Assembly (NCBI GenBank): GCA_012728215.1
Contig: JAAYFO010000046.1
Coordinates: 1-41,398 of the forward strand
Direction of reading: 5' to 3'
Length of the DNA: 41,398 nucleotides
Origin: Spirochaetales bacterium
GTDB taxonomy: Bacteria; Spirochaetota; Spirochaetia; Sphaerochaetales; Sphaerochaetaceae
Shown in pieces: positions 16,905 to 25,111 of this stretch. The notes beneath the pieces are model-generated. The model saw nothing but the letters and a program-made list of their open reading frames with translations. It ran no database searches and was not told the origin of the DNA. Every line of letters begins with the position of its first letter. Within the stretch, counting starts at the first letter, position 1. The position numbers and the translations under genes were made by a program.

Positions 16905-18287
16905 TCAGTCGCCATCATTGGCAGAAGAAGGGATTGGTTCAGCTTCAATCTGCTTGAATCGCTTTATTTCCTTGGAGAAGAAGAACAAGGACAATGTTAG
17001 AGAAGCTGCTTCGCTGATGATGAAACCGTACCATACCATGTCCAGCCCAAATAGTTTTCCAAGGATCCAGGAAGAAGGAATGAGGAAGACAAGCTGCCTT
17101 GTGATTGAGCATATCATGCTGTATATTCCGTCTCCTGTGCCCTGGAACACTCCTGAAAGCATTATCTGTATGCCAGCAAGAATGAATGACCAGCTTATTG
17201 ATCTCAATGCCACGACTCCGATATCCAGCATCGCTTGGGATGGATTGAAGAATGACAGGAGCAGCTGTGGAAACAATTGGAAGATTCCAAACCCAAATGC
17301 CATGATCAAAACAGCGATAAGAATCCCGACTTTCACAGTACGATGGATTCTGCCAAAATTCCTCGCACCGAAATTATAGCCGACAATCGGGATGAAACCA
17401 CTGTTTAGTCCGAAGATCGGCATGAAGACAAAGCTCTGCAACTTGAAGTAAGCACCAAAGACGGTAGTTGCAGTCGGTGTGAACGATATGAGGATCAGAT
17501 TCATTGCAGAGGTCATGATTGTTCCGATTGCCTGCATGATTATGGAAGGGAGACCGACTTTGTAAGTCTCTTTTGAAATACCTGGATTGAATCGTGCCTT
17601 GAGGAACCTGACTTTGACGTACTTGTTCCTTCTTACCAGAATTATTCCTGCAATCATTGATGCTATCTGTCCAATGACAGTGGCGATTGCAGCTCCACGC
17701 ACTCCTAGTGCGGGGATACCGAACAGACCGAATATGAGTATCGGGTCGAGAATAATGTTCACTACGGCGCCTACGAGCTGTATCAGCATCGACACCATGG
17801 TTTCTCCTGTTCCCTGGATGATTTTCTCACATGCAATTGATATGAAGATTCCAAAGGAGAAGATCATGCAGATTTTCAGATACTGATTACCCATGGTGAT
17901 AAGTTCGGCATCATCAGTGAACATCTTCATGAATGGGTCGGTGAAGCATATCCCAATGATAAGGAATGCCAGATAAGTCAAAAACAGAAGGACTATTCCG
18001 TTTCCAGCGACTTTCTCTGCCTCTTTTTTGCGTCTTTCACCCAGTCGTCGGGCAAGGAGCGAGTTCACACCTACTGATGTTCCTACTGCAAACGATATCA
18101 TCAGCATCTGAAGTGGAAATGCCAAGGAGACCGCTGTAAGGGCACTTTCACTGACTCTGGCGATGAAGATGCTGTCTACGATGTTGTAAAGAGCCTGTAT
18201 GAGCATTGAGAACATCATAGGAATACTCATGCTGATCAGTAGTTTCCCAACGGGCATTGTACCCATTTTATTTTCTTTGATTTCCAT
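16905..18287 (-). CDS. MATE-family multidrug/toxin exporter
   Basis: 460 residues with about twelve hydrophobic segments. The N-terminus (LLISMSIPMMFSMLIQALYN, then VDSIFIARV) and the duplicated six-helix halves are typical of MATE antiporters, which export organic cations or drugs using Na+ or H+ gradients in the inner membrane. Its family branch is the NorM/DinF-like group; the substrate is unknown. No SD is visible before ATG 18287. Upstream on the minus strand are TTGACA (18326-18321) and a possible -10, TAAATC (18303-18298), ending ten bases before the start. A TetR gene lies two genes downstream on the same strand. Confidence 0.9.
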   Translation of the reverse strand: MEIKENKMGTMPVGKLLISMSIPMMFSMLIQALYNIVDSIFIARVSESALTAVSLAFPLQMLMISFAVGTSVGVNSLLARRLGERRKKEAEKVAGNGIVLLFLTYLAFLIIGICFTDPFMKMFTDDAELITMGNQYLKICMIFSFGIFISIACEKIIQGTGETMVSMLIQLVGAVVNIILDPILIFGLFGIPALGVRGAAIATVIGQIASMIAGIILVRRNKYVKVRFLKARFNPGISKETYKVGLPSIIMQAIGTIMTSAMNLILISFTPTATTVFGAYFKLQSFVFMPIFGLNSGFIPIVGYNFGARNFGRIHRTVKVGILIAVLIMAFGFGIFQLFPQLLLSFFNPSQAMLDIGVVALRSISWSFILAGIQIMLSGVFQGTGDGIYSMICSITRQLVFLIPSSWILGKLFGLDMVWYGFIISEAASLTLSLFFFSKEIKRFKQIEAEPIPSSANDGD

Positions 18288-18297
18288 AACACATGTT

Positions 18298-18326
18298 GAT
18301 TTAGTCTATAATAAATTATATGTCAA
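18298..18326 (-). promoter_or_regulatory. Putative MATE promoter with palindrome in its spacer
   Basis: Minus-strand TTGACA (18326-18321), 17 bases, TAAATC (18303-18298). The spacer contains the palindrome TATAAT-AA-ATTATA (18307-18320), a candidate repressor site. The -10 match is poor, so the exact promoter is uncertain. Confidence 0.4.
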
Positions 18327-18489
18327 TAGCATGATTGAAAAAGCCTTGATCAAAACAGATGGAAGTAGAGATCGGTTTTTCTTGATTTCGGCAGCCGATG
18401 ATCTGTCCACAGACTTATTAAATTAATTTATATAGGAACTTCATCTGTTTGCTGATGCAACTACTTGTCACATTTTGCACGCCGAAAGC

Positions 18490-18518
18490 TTGAATCAAAG
18501 TTGTATAGGTTTTATCAT
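18490..18518 (+). promoter_or_regulatory. Promoter of the capD-like gene
   Basis: TTGAAT (18490-18495), 17 bases, TATCAT (18513-18518). The predicted leader is about 40 bases before ATG 18565, which has GGAGAG at 18554-18559. Confidence 0.5.
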
Positions 18519-18564
18519 TCTTCTGTCTATCAGGTATGAAACATGAATGGACTGGAGAGTTTGA

Positions 18565-20391
18565 ATGACTGAAAATGAAAAAAGAATCAAGCACGCTCAG
18601 ATAAGTAGAAAGTGTTTACTTGCTGCTGCAGATTTCATAGGGCTTTGTGGTGCAGGGGTGTTTGCATACTATTTAGCGGTTGGTAATTTTCAAGGGCTCC
18701 CGTGGGGAATCGTTTGTCTGGTTTCAGGAATACAGGTTCTTGTCTTGTTCCTTACGAGACTTTATCATGTCAGACTATGTGACAGCTCGATCGACCTTGC
18801 TTTTAGAGTCTCTTTGGGTGTCTTGCCTGTCTGGCTCTGCCTCTTGATGCTCAGCATAGCCTTCTATGGCGGATCTTCGAGCTTTGTACGTGTTTCATTT
18901 CTTTATTCCGGTATGTCGCTGGCGATAATTCTTGGAATACGGCTTATATACAGATTGGTTTTCCAAAAACTATTGCAGCATCAGATGAACGGGCAGCCAA
19001 AGGCCATAGTATATGGTGCTGGTGATACAGGAACCACCATTGCCAGAATGGCTCAGAAAAAGAAATTCAAATACTCAATTGTAGGTTTTGTTGATGACAA
19101 GCCTGAGCTGAATAATGAAATAGTCATGGGATTGCCTGTCATGGGCGATATCGATGATCTTTCGAGGATCATGGACAAGGAAGAGGTGGATGCCTTGGTA
19201 ATCGCCATCACGGCAATCTCATCAGAGAAGATGCAGAAGGCGGTAGCGATAGCCAAGGAACACAATGTTGATGTGAAGGTGGTTCCCAATCTTTTTGAAA
19301 AGGGAAGGAAGCCTGGCGATGTCAGCATCCGTGACATTGACTACGCAGATCTTCTGGGGCGTTCGCTTAATACCATAAAGCAAGATGAGATTGAGCATAT
19401 GGTTGCCGATCGTGTGATCCTTGTAACAGGTGCCGGGGGCAGCATCGGTTCGGAGATTTGTCGTCAGCTTGTATCTTTTGTGCCCAAAAAGCTCTATTTG
19501 CTGGATATAGATGAATCTGAATTGCATGATCTGTGTCTCAGGCTTCTGAATTACAGGGCCGAATGGAGTGATAGGGTCTATCCTATCCTATGTGACATAA
19601 GAGACAGAGAGAAAATCAGAAGGATTTTCCAGCAGTGCAAACCTGATATTGTATTTCACGCTGCGGCGGTAAAGCATGTTCCGATGTCTGAACTCTACCC
19701 AGAGGAGGCTATCAGAACCAACATAATAGGTTCATACAACGTCCTGTCTTCGGCAAAGGAAGTGGAAACCTCGAAAGTAGTTGTGATTTCCACCGACAAG
19801 GCTGTCAATCCTACCAATGTAATGGGAGCGACCAAGCGTGTTGTCGAGATGATGGCCAGTGCGCTTTCATGCGACAAGACACAGATGTGTGCTGTAAGAT
19901 TTGGAAACGTCATAGGTTCCAGAGGCTCGATGCTTCCACTCTTTCTTGAAGAGATCAAGGCTGGTGTGCCTATCACAGTCACGGACAAGAATATCATCCG
20001 GTATTTCATGGCTATTCCTGAAGCTGTCGGTCTGGTGTTTCAGGCTGCCGTGCTTGCCAACGGTGGTGATGTAATGGTCCTGGACATGGGTGAGCCTGTG
20101 AACATCTACAACTTTGCACAGAAGCTGATTGATATTTTCGGTGATGAGCGCTCATCTATCATTGTCACCGGTCTTAGGCCAGGTGAGAAACTCTATGAAG
20201 AACTGCTTGCCAACAAGGATACGACTATTCCTACAGCAAATACCAAGATATTCCAAGCTCGGGTGACATCTTCGATAGATCCTGATGGCTTGGAGGGCAG
20301 AATTGATTCCATGATGAAGAAGAGTGTTTCAGAGCAGCTTGATTCTCTTCATAAGTTAGTCCCCGAATGGAAGAGTCCTGAAGCGAAATGA
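18565..20391 (+). CDS. Membrane UDP-GlcNAc 4,6-dehydratase-like (PglF/WbpM/CapD family)
   Basis: 608 residues. Four transmembrane helices lie within residues 17-135, followed by a CoA-binding-type Rossmann domain (VYGAGDTG near 149-156) and a second NAD(P) SDR domain starting at VTGAGGSIGSE (near 288). The active-site segment STDKAVNPTNVMGATKR (409-425) gives the Met420/Lys424 pair of the S/T-M-K triad used by large 4,6-dehydratases. The product would be UDP-4-keto-6-deoxy-GlcNAc for surface glycan or protein glycosylation. It is the only glycan-synthesis gene here, without glycosyltransferases. It converges on the AraC gene. Confidence 0.88.
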   Translation: MTENEKRIKHAQISRKCLLAAADFIGLCGAGVFAYYLAVGNFQGLPWGIVCLVSGIQVLVLFLTRLYHVRLCDSSIDLAFRVSLGVLPVWLCLLMLSIAFYGGSSSFVRVSFLYSGMSLAIILGIRLIYRLVFQKLLQHQMNGQPKAIVYGAGDTGTTIARMAQKKKFKYSIVGFVDDKPELNNEIVMGLPVMGDIDDLSRIMDKEEVDALVIAITAISSEKMQKAVAIAKEHNVDVKVVPNLFEKGRKPGDVSIRDIDYADLLGRSLNTIKQDEIEHMVADRVILVTGAGGSIGSEICRQLVSFVPKKLYLLDIDESELHDLCLRLLNYRAEWSDRVYPILCDIRDREKIRRIFQQCKPDIVFHAAAVKHVPMSELYPEEAIRTNIIGSYNVLSSAKEVETSKVVVISTDKAVNPTNVMGATKRVVEMMASALSCDKTQMCAVRFGNVIGSRGSMLPLFLEEIKAGVPITVTDKNIIRYFMAIPEAVGLVFQAAVLANGGDVMVLDMGEPVNIYNFAQKLIDIFGDERSSIIVTGLRPGEKLYEELLANKDTTIPTANTKIFQARVTSSIDPDGLEGRIDSMMKKSVSEQLDSLHKLVPEWKSPEAK

Positions 20392-20429
20392 GCCTTGGTG
20401 CCTGTCGGCATTGGCAAATTCGGGGATGA

Positions 20430-21359
20430 TCATTTTTTGTATTGAGTTCCTTTGCCAGCCAGAACGCTTTTTATCGATCTTGAGTATTCCACGGGAGACA
20501 TTTTTGCAAATTGCTTGAACTGTCTGGAGAAGTAATGCACAGAATTGTATCCGAGGGAATAGGCGATGGTAGTTATTGTCCCGTGTCCTTCCCGTATGCT
20601 CTTCCTTGCTTCCTGAATTTTCAGGCTGTTGTAGTATTCTATGATGCTCATCCCTGTTTCTTTCTTGAATACGGTCTGAAGATTTGCCTTGCAGATGTTG
20701 CACTCCCTGCATATCTGGTCCAATGTCAGATTGCCGGAGATGTTTTCAAGCATGTACTCTCTTGTTCTTAGAAATCTCTCTCTTATGGTTTCCAGCTCTG
20801 TTGTCTTTGCCATCGCCTGGGGGATATGTCTCTCTGTCAGATTGTGGCTTATCAGTTCCAGAAGAAAACACTCGAAATAATTCTGGACAAGGGTCTGAGC
20901 TCCGAAGGACTGTTCGTCGTTGAATACGAGTTCCTTGAAGAATGGGTCTGCCAGATTGGTCTTGAACATGTTCTTTGTCTCTTCCATGATTATTGATAGA
21001 AGAAACCTGGCATGGTTGGAGATGGTTATAAGCCTGCTTCCTAGAAAATCAAGGCACTTGGATCTCGATACGAAAGCGATGACTACCAGAGAAGGAGAAA
21101 TCTCGCCATTGCATTTCACTGTGTGGAACTCATTTGGCTTATGGAATATGATCTGCCCTTGAGTAAGAAGAATACTCGGTCCATGATTCCTGCTGACAAA
21201 AACCTCTCCTTTGTCTACATACAGAAATTCCCAGAAATCATGCTTCTCTCCGGAAAAATTAAAGTCCTTTGGGTACTCGAAATAATGAAAGGAAACGAAT
21301 CCTTCCACTTCAAGCTCCTTCGTCATTGAGACCCATGAAAATCCGTCAATGCTCTTCAT
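20430..21359 (-). CDS. AraC-family transcriptional regulator
   Basis: 309 residues. An N-terminal cupin-like sensing domain (segments EFLYVDKGEVFV and GQIIFHKPNEFHTV) is followed by a C-terminal double HTH (LTLDQICRECNICKANLQTV, then TTIAYSLGYNSVHYFSRQFK). AraC proteins of this kind usually respond to sugars. It diverges from the N-acetylhexosamine-kinase-like gene 121 bases away and is a likely regulator of it. There is no SD before ATG 21359; instead a -10 hexamer ends six bases upstream, so the mRNA is probably leaderless. Confidence 0.9.
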   Translation of the reverse strand: MKSIDGFSWVSMTKELEVEGFVSFHYFEYPKDFNFSGEKHDFWEFLYVDKGEVFVSRNHGPSILLTQGQIIFHKPNEFHTVKCNGEISPSLVVIAFVSRSKCLDFLGSRLITISNHARFLLSIIMEETKNMFKTNLADPFFKELVFNDEQSFGAQTLVQNYFECFLLELISHNLTERHIPQAMAKTTELETIRERFLRTREYMLENISGNLTLDQICRECNICKANLQTVFKKETGMSIIEYYNSLKIQEARKSIREGHGTITTIAYSLGYNSVHYFSRQFKQFAKMSPVEYSRSIKSVLAGKGTQYKK

Positions 21360-21365
21360 CGCCTA

Positions 21366-21394
21366 ATTGTACAACCAGTATGCTAAAAATGCAA
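21366..21394 (-). promoter_or_regulatory. Promoter giving a leaderless araC-type mRNA
   Basis: Minus-strand TTGCAT (21394-21389), exactly 17 bases, TACAAT (21371-21366), then six bases (TAGGCG) and the ATG. A start point seven bases after the -10 coincides with the A of the start codon. Confidence 0.5.
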
Positions 21395-21480
21395 ATAATA
21401 AATCTTTTTGAACAAATACGGGATGATGAATCGGACTTAGAATATCTTTATCGATGTTTGAAACTTCAAAGGAAAACATT

Positions 21481-22557
21481 ATGGAATATGATCTGAAGAG
21501 AATCGCAGGACATTTCAGGATTGAAGGCGAGTTAGTCGGTATCAAGACAAATAATCAGGGACATATAAACAATACTTTTGTTTCTGAGTTCGAGACCCCG
21601 TCAGGTATTGCCAAGTATACTCACCAGAGAATCAATACCAATGTATTCCATTCTCCCCAGGAAGTAATGGAGAATATCTGGGCGGTTACAGAACATATCA
21701 AGGGTGTCTTGAGAAATCGTTATGATGACATTTCGATGCGATGTCTCACGGTGGTAAGGACCTTGGATGACAAACTTCTCTTCGAGGATTCTGACGGAGG
21801 GTTCTGGCGGACCTATCATTATATTGACAACGTGACGACTTTCGATACGATTGCTGATCAGACACAGGCTCGTCTTCTAGGTGAGGCCATCGGTGATTTT
21901 CAGCTGGAGCTATCGGATCTGGATGGCTCAGCACTTCATCAGACCATCCCGCATTTTCATGATATGGAGATGCGTTACAGACAATTGGACAAGAGCATTG
22001 CTGAAGACTGCTGCGGCCGTCTGTCCAGTGTCAGGGAAGAAGTGGATTTTCTCCAGACAAACAGAGCCCGTGGTCGGATTCTCTGGGATTGCATGGAAAA
22101 TGGCGAAGTGCCGATGAGGGTCACTCATAATGATACAAAGATGAACAACGTCCTGTTCAGTCAGGATGGCAGTGAAGCTCTCTGTGTGATAGACCTGGAT
22201 ACGGTAATGCCGGGAACAATTCTATTCGATACCGGTGACATGATCAGAACCGCTACGAATACTGCTTGCGAGGACGAGACTGACCTGGACAAGGTCACAT
22301 GCAATGTTGATCTTCACAAAGCTCTTCTGGCAGGCTACCGTAGCCGTGCCGCTAGTTTTCTCACTCCTCGTGAAAATGAACTCATAGTTGAATCGGGACG
22401 TTGCATCACTCAGATAATGGCTGTGCGTTTCCTTACTGACTATATTGCTGGTGACAAGTATTATCAAATCACACATCCTTCCCACAACCTGGACAGGTCC
22501 CGCACTCAGATACGTCTGATGCAGGATATGGATCGAAAGTGGGACGTTCTTTGTTGA
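21481..22557 (+). CDS. N-acetylhexosamine 1-kinase-like protein (APH fold)
   Basis: 358 residues, matching the roughly 359 of bifidobacterial NahK. The N-terminus has the GHINNTFV segment; the catalytic loop is THNDTKMNN (His216, Asp218, Asn223) and the metal-binding loop IDLDTVMPG (Asp238, Asp240), all as in NahK. That enzyme phosphorylates GlcNAc/GalNAc at C1 for salvage of host glycans. It could also act on another amino sugar, and related proteins are often labelled aminoglycoside phosphotransferase or mucin desulfatase. ATG 21481 follows AAAGGAAAAC at good spacing; the frame opens at 21454 without an SD. It is divergent from an AraC regulator. Confidence 0.75.
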   Translation: MEYDLKRIAGHFRIEGELVGIKTNNQGHINNTFVSEFETPSGIAKYTHQRINTNVFHSPQEVMENIWAVTEHIKGVLRNRYDDISMRCLTVVRTLDDKLLFEDSDGGFWRTYHYIDNVTTFDTIADQTQARLLGEAIGDFQLELSDLDGSALHQTIPHFHDMEMRYRQLDKSIAEDCCGRLSSVREEVDFLQTNRARGRILWDCMENGEVPMRVTHNDTKMNNVLFSQDGSEALCVIDLDTVMPGTILFDTGDMIRTATNTACEDETDLDKVTCNVDLHKALLAGYRSRAASFLTPRENELIVESGRCITQIMAVRFLTDYIAGDKYYQITHPSHNLDRSRTQIRLMQDMDRKWDVLC

Positions 22558-22573
22558 AACTGACGGTAGTTTC
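22556..22573 (+). terminator. Weak hairpin after the kinase gene
   Basis: GAAACT-GACGGT-AGTTTC forms a 6-pair stem spanning the stop codon. There is no clear T-run, so termination is uncertain. Confidence 0.25.
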
Positions 22574-22741
22574 GCCAATCAATTCTCTTATCATTCAAGA
22601 CAGGCAGAGTCAGCTCAGATACCTGGCTTCTGCTGGTTATAAGATGCAGAAAAAATATAAAAAATGAAGCGAAATGCAGGCTCTTGCATTGATATGAACT
22701 GAGCGTTTGTTTATAGAAAAAAATTACAATAATTTTTATTC

Positions 22742-22770
22742 TTGCCAGTATAAAGAATAATTGATATCAT
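22742..22770 (+). promoter_or_regulatory. Promoter of the KamA-family gene
   Basis: TTGCCA (22742-22747), 17 bases, TATCAT (22765-22770) preceded by TGA, giving an extended -10. The SD AGGAG follows before ATG 22793. The 235-base gap before the gene otherwise holds only AT-rich sequence. Confidence 0.55.
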
Positions 22771-22792
22771 TATAGGTGATTTAGGAGTTTTT

Positions 22793-23887
22793 ATGGATTG
22801 GAAAAATGAACTGAGAATGAACATCACCGACGTGGACGAGCTGTGCCGTTACTACCCAATGTCCGAAGATGAAAAGCGGAAACTGAAGGAAGTTGAAAGG
22901 ATATGGCCAATGTCGATTTCCAGATATTATCTGGGGTTGATCAAGGAATTCAATTCCTCAGACCCGATTTTCAAGATGTGCATTCCAGACGTGGTAGAGA
23001 TGGATCTGAACGAAGGGAAACTGGATACAAGCGGAGAGAAGGAGAGTACAAAGGATGATGGACTTCAGCATAAGTATGAGCGTACGGCTTTGATTCTGAG
23101 TACTCAGACTTGCGCTATGTACTGTCGTCATTGTTTTAGAAAAAGGCTGGTAGGGCTATCTGATGCGGAAATTGCCGAAAGAGATGAAAGACTGTTCCGC
23201 TATATACGGGAGCATTCTGAAATCACGAATGTACTGATCTCCGGTGGAGATGCATTTCTCAACAGCAATGCCAGATTGGAAAAGTTTCTGAAGGTGTTCA
23301 CCGAGTTGCCCAACATCACCTTGGTTAGATTCGGGACGCGGACACCTGTCACATTCCCGCAGAGAATCACTGGAGATGCTGAACTGCTGGATATCCTTGG
23401 CAGATATTCAGACAAGGTCGGGATACATGTAGTGACTCAGTTCAACCATCCGGCAGAAGTGACCCTCGAGGCTGTTGCTTCGATCCGTGCATTGATGAAT
23501 CAGAAAGTGGTTGTCAGCAATCAGACTGTGATGCTCAAGGGCGTCAATGATGATTCCAACACTCTGGAAGAGCTTATGAGAAAGCTGACAGCGGTAGGCG
23601 TTGTTCCGTACTATGTTTTTCAATGCCGTCCTGTGACGGGTGTGAAACAGCAGTTTCAGGTTCCAATTGTGGAATCCTACAGAATCATCGAAGAGGCAAG
23701 GAAGAAGCTCGATGGGCTCTCGAAGCGTTTCCGCTATATCATGAGCCACAACACAGGCAAGATAGAAATTTTTCATGTAGCTGAAAATGGTGATGCCATA
23801 TTGAAGTACCATCAGGCAAGGAATCCTGATGATGTGGGAAAGGTGTTCAAGCATCATTTTGATTCGGAGGACTGCTGGCTAGACTGA
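22793..23887 (+). CDS. KamA-family radical SAM protein (lysine 2,3-aminomutase-like)
   Basis: 364 residues. The radical SAM cluster motif is CAMYCRHC (Cys107, Cys111, Cys114), followed by the SAM-binding ISGGDAF segment. Lys323 in SHNTGKIEIF is in the place of the PLP-binding lysine. The RFGTRTPVTFPQRI and QFNHPAEVT segments are typical of lysine 2,3-aminomutases. It is shorter than clostridial KamA (about 415), closer to EpmB-type enzymes that act with EpmA on elongation factor P; neither efp nor epmA is nearby. It may make beta-lysine as an osmolyte precursor or modify a protein. It is a single-gene unit with its own promoter. Confidence 0.85.
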   Translation: MDWKNELRMNITDVDELCRYYPMSEDEKRKLKEVERIWPMSISRYYLGLIKEFNSSDPIFKMCIPDVVEMDLNEGKLDTSGEKESTKDDGLQHKYERTALILSTQTCAMYCRHCFRKRLVGLSDAEIAERDERLFRYIREHSEITNVLISGGDAFLNSNARLEKFLKVFTELPNITLVRFGTRTPVTFPQRITGDAELLDILGRYSDKVGIHVVTQFNHPAEVTLEAVASIRALMNQKVVVSNQTVMLKGVNDDSNTLEELMRKLTAVGVVPYYVFQCRPVTGVKQQFQVPIVESYRIIEEARKKLDGLSKRFRYIMSHNTGKIEIFHVAENGDAILKYHQARNPDDVGKVFKHHFDSEDCWLD

Positions 23888-23914
23888 AAAAATGATTCTG
23901 CTCCCTTCGAATCG

Positions 23915-23923
23915 TGATATAAT
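23915..23923 (+). promoter_or_regulatory. Extended -10 promoter of the second barrel gene
   Basis: TGATATAAT (23915-23923) matches the extended -10 consensus and repeats the GTGATATAAT string seen at 1883-1892. No convincing -35 is visible. Confidence 0.5.
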
Positions 23924-23942
23924 ACTTTTCAAAGGAAAACAA

Positions 23943-24557
23943 ATGAAAAGATTATTGATAGTGCTGACACTGATTGTCATAGTAATGTCCAGTGCATCAG
24001 CCCAAGGTTTCTTGGGAACAGAAGTCAATTGGCTTGGTGTTGGAATGACCGGTGGTTATGAGTCGGAGCATTTCGGGGTGGATGGCGCAATGACTCTTCC
24101 GGTATTCTCTTATGTAGGTGGTATAGTTGAATATTTCGAGAAAAGGGGGACTGCGGAAGAAACTGAGTTTCCCCTTCCACTTTATCTTGTCCAGATTCCA
24201 TTGGTTTCAACAAGTGCATACTGGAAAATCGTTGACAATCCGCATTTCGGACTGAATCTCGGTCTGAAGCTAGACATGCTTTTCTCATTTGAAAAAAAAG
24301 GTGTTGCGTTCGTGGGAACCTATGGCCCGATGCTTTCCTTGGATTGGGATATCTCTGATGATTTTTGCATAACGCTCAGAGGAACCTGCCCAATTTCTCT
24401 GATTCTCGATTTGATTGATAAAAATCTGAGTGAGCAAGGATTTGGATACTTCAAGTATTCAAACAAATCAAGTAGTGAATTTGAAGAAGCTTTCCTGCTG
24501 CTTTTCGCAATACCTGGCAGTGTAGTGAATCTTGGGTTCAAGTGGACGCTTTGCTGA
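23943..24557 (+). CDS. Small outer-membrane barrel protein, function unknown
   Basis: 204 residues. The signal peptide is 1-21 (Met-Lys-Arg, hydrophobic core, cleavage after Ala-Ser-Ala plus Gln-Gly-Phe). The mature protein has short amphipathic strands separated by turns. The frame opens at 23892, but ATG 23943 has AAAGGAAAAC upstream and begins with the signal peptide. It resembles the protein at 189-752 in size, signal peptide and glycine-rich start, but I cannot show homology by eye. It converges on the xdh operon and shares a bidirectional terminator with it. Confidence 0.65.
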   Translation: MKRLLIVLTLIVIVMSSASAQGFLGTEVNWLGVGMTGGYESEHFGVDGAMTLPVFSYVGGIVEYFEKRGTAEETEFPLPLYLVQIPLVSTSAYWKIVDNPHFGLNLGLKLDMLFSFEKKGVAFVGTYGPMLSLDWDISDDFCITLRGTCPISLILDLIDKNLSEQGFGYFKYSNKSSSEFEEAFLLLFAIPGSVVNLGFKWTLC

Positions 24558-24565
24558 CAGCATTC

Positions 24566-24610
24566 CCGAAAAAAGAAGCTGCGGACCAGGTGTCCACAGC
24601 TTCTTTTCGG
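24566..24610. terminator. Strong bidirectional terminator
   Basis: A long stem (CCGAAAAAAGAAGCTG at 24566-24581 with CAGCTTCTTTTCGG at 24597-24610, plus GGAC/GTCC around CAGGT) lies between the convergent barrel gene and the xdh operon. A-tract and T-tract flanks allow termination in both directions. Confidence 0.85.
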
Positions 24611-24628
24611 TGCTTGATGGATTGATTG

Positions 24629-25111
24629 CTATTTCCCACTTTTGCGGGCTTTTGCTGTCTTCTCAATTGCATTGACTATGGTTTCATATCCGGTGCAGCG
24701 ACAGAAATTGCCAGAAATCTGCTTTCTAATCTCTTCTCTGGAAAATGTCTTTTCACTTTCAATGATTGGAAGCGAACTCATAATGAATCCAGGAGTGCAG
24801 AATCCGCACTGCACAGCTCCTTCGTCGATGAAGGCCTGCTGAATATCAGAGATCTTGCCATCAATGTCAGTCAGACCTTCCAGAGTCAGAACATCTTTCC
24901 CATCGACCCAGATTGCCAGATAAATGCAGGAATTGAAGGGCTCGCCATCAACGAGAACAGTGCATGCACCGCACTCCCCGACATTGCATCCATGCTTTAC
25001 CGAGGTTAATTCCATCTGATCTCTCAGAACTTCCGAAAGTGAGGCACGAGGGTCAATGTATTCCTCTCGTCTGACGTGATTCAGTGTAAAAGTGATCTTC
25101 TGCTTGTCCAT
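24629..25111 (-). CDS. Xanthine-dehydrogenase-type 2Fe-2S subunit
   Basis: 160 residues, normal for the small subunit. Both [2Fe-2S] motifs are intact: Cys42, 47, 50, 62 (plant-ferredoxin type, GCNVGECGAC) and Cys102, 105, 137, 139 (QCGFCTPG and FCRCTG). It carries electrons from the molybdenum site to FAD. Its ATG overlaps the stop of the FAD subunit (TAATG), with GGAGG (25121-25125) upstream, so it is translationally coupled as the last gene of the three-gene operon. Substrate choice (xanthine/hypoxanthine or another heterocycle or aldehyde) is set by the large subunit. Confidence 0.92.
   Translation of the reverse strand: MDKQKITFTLNHVRREEYIDPRASLSEVLRDQMELTSVKHGCNVGECGACTVLVDGEPFNSCIYLAIWVDGKDVLTLEGLTDIDGKISDIQQAFIDEGAVQCGFCTPGFIMSSLPIIESEKTFSREEIRKQISGNFCRCTGYETIVNAIEKTAKARKSGK

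Noticed and set aside
18288-18564. Small gene or RNA in the 277-base gap between the MATE and capD-like genes
   Set aside because: Only promoters and scattered short inverted repeats (such as ATCGG/CCGAT) are seen; there is no SD-led frame and no known RNA fold.
22574-22741. Riboswitch or small RNA before the KamA gene
   Set aside because: The stretch is AT-rich without a stable nested fold or a T-run terminator, and the predicted promoter lies downstream of it.
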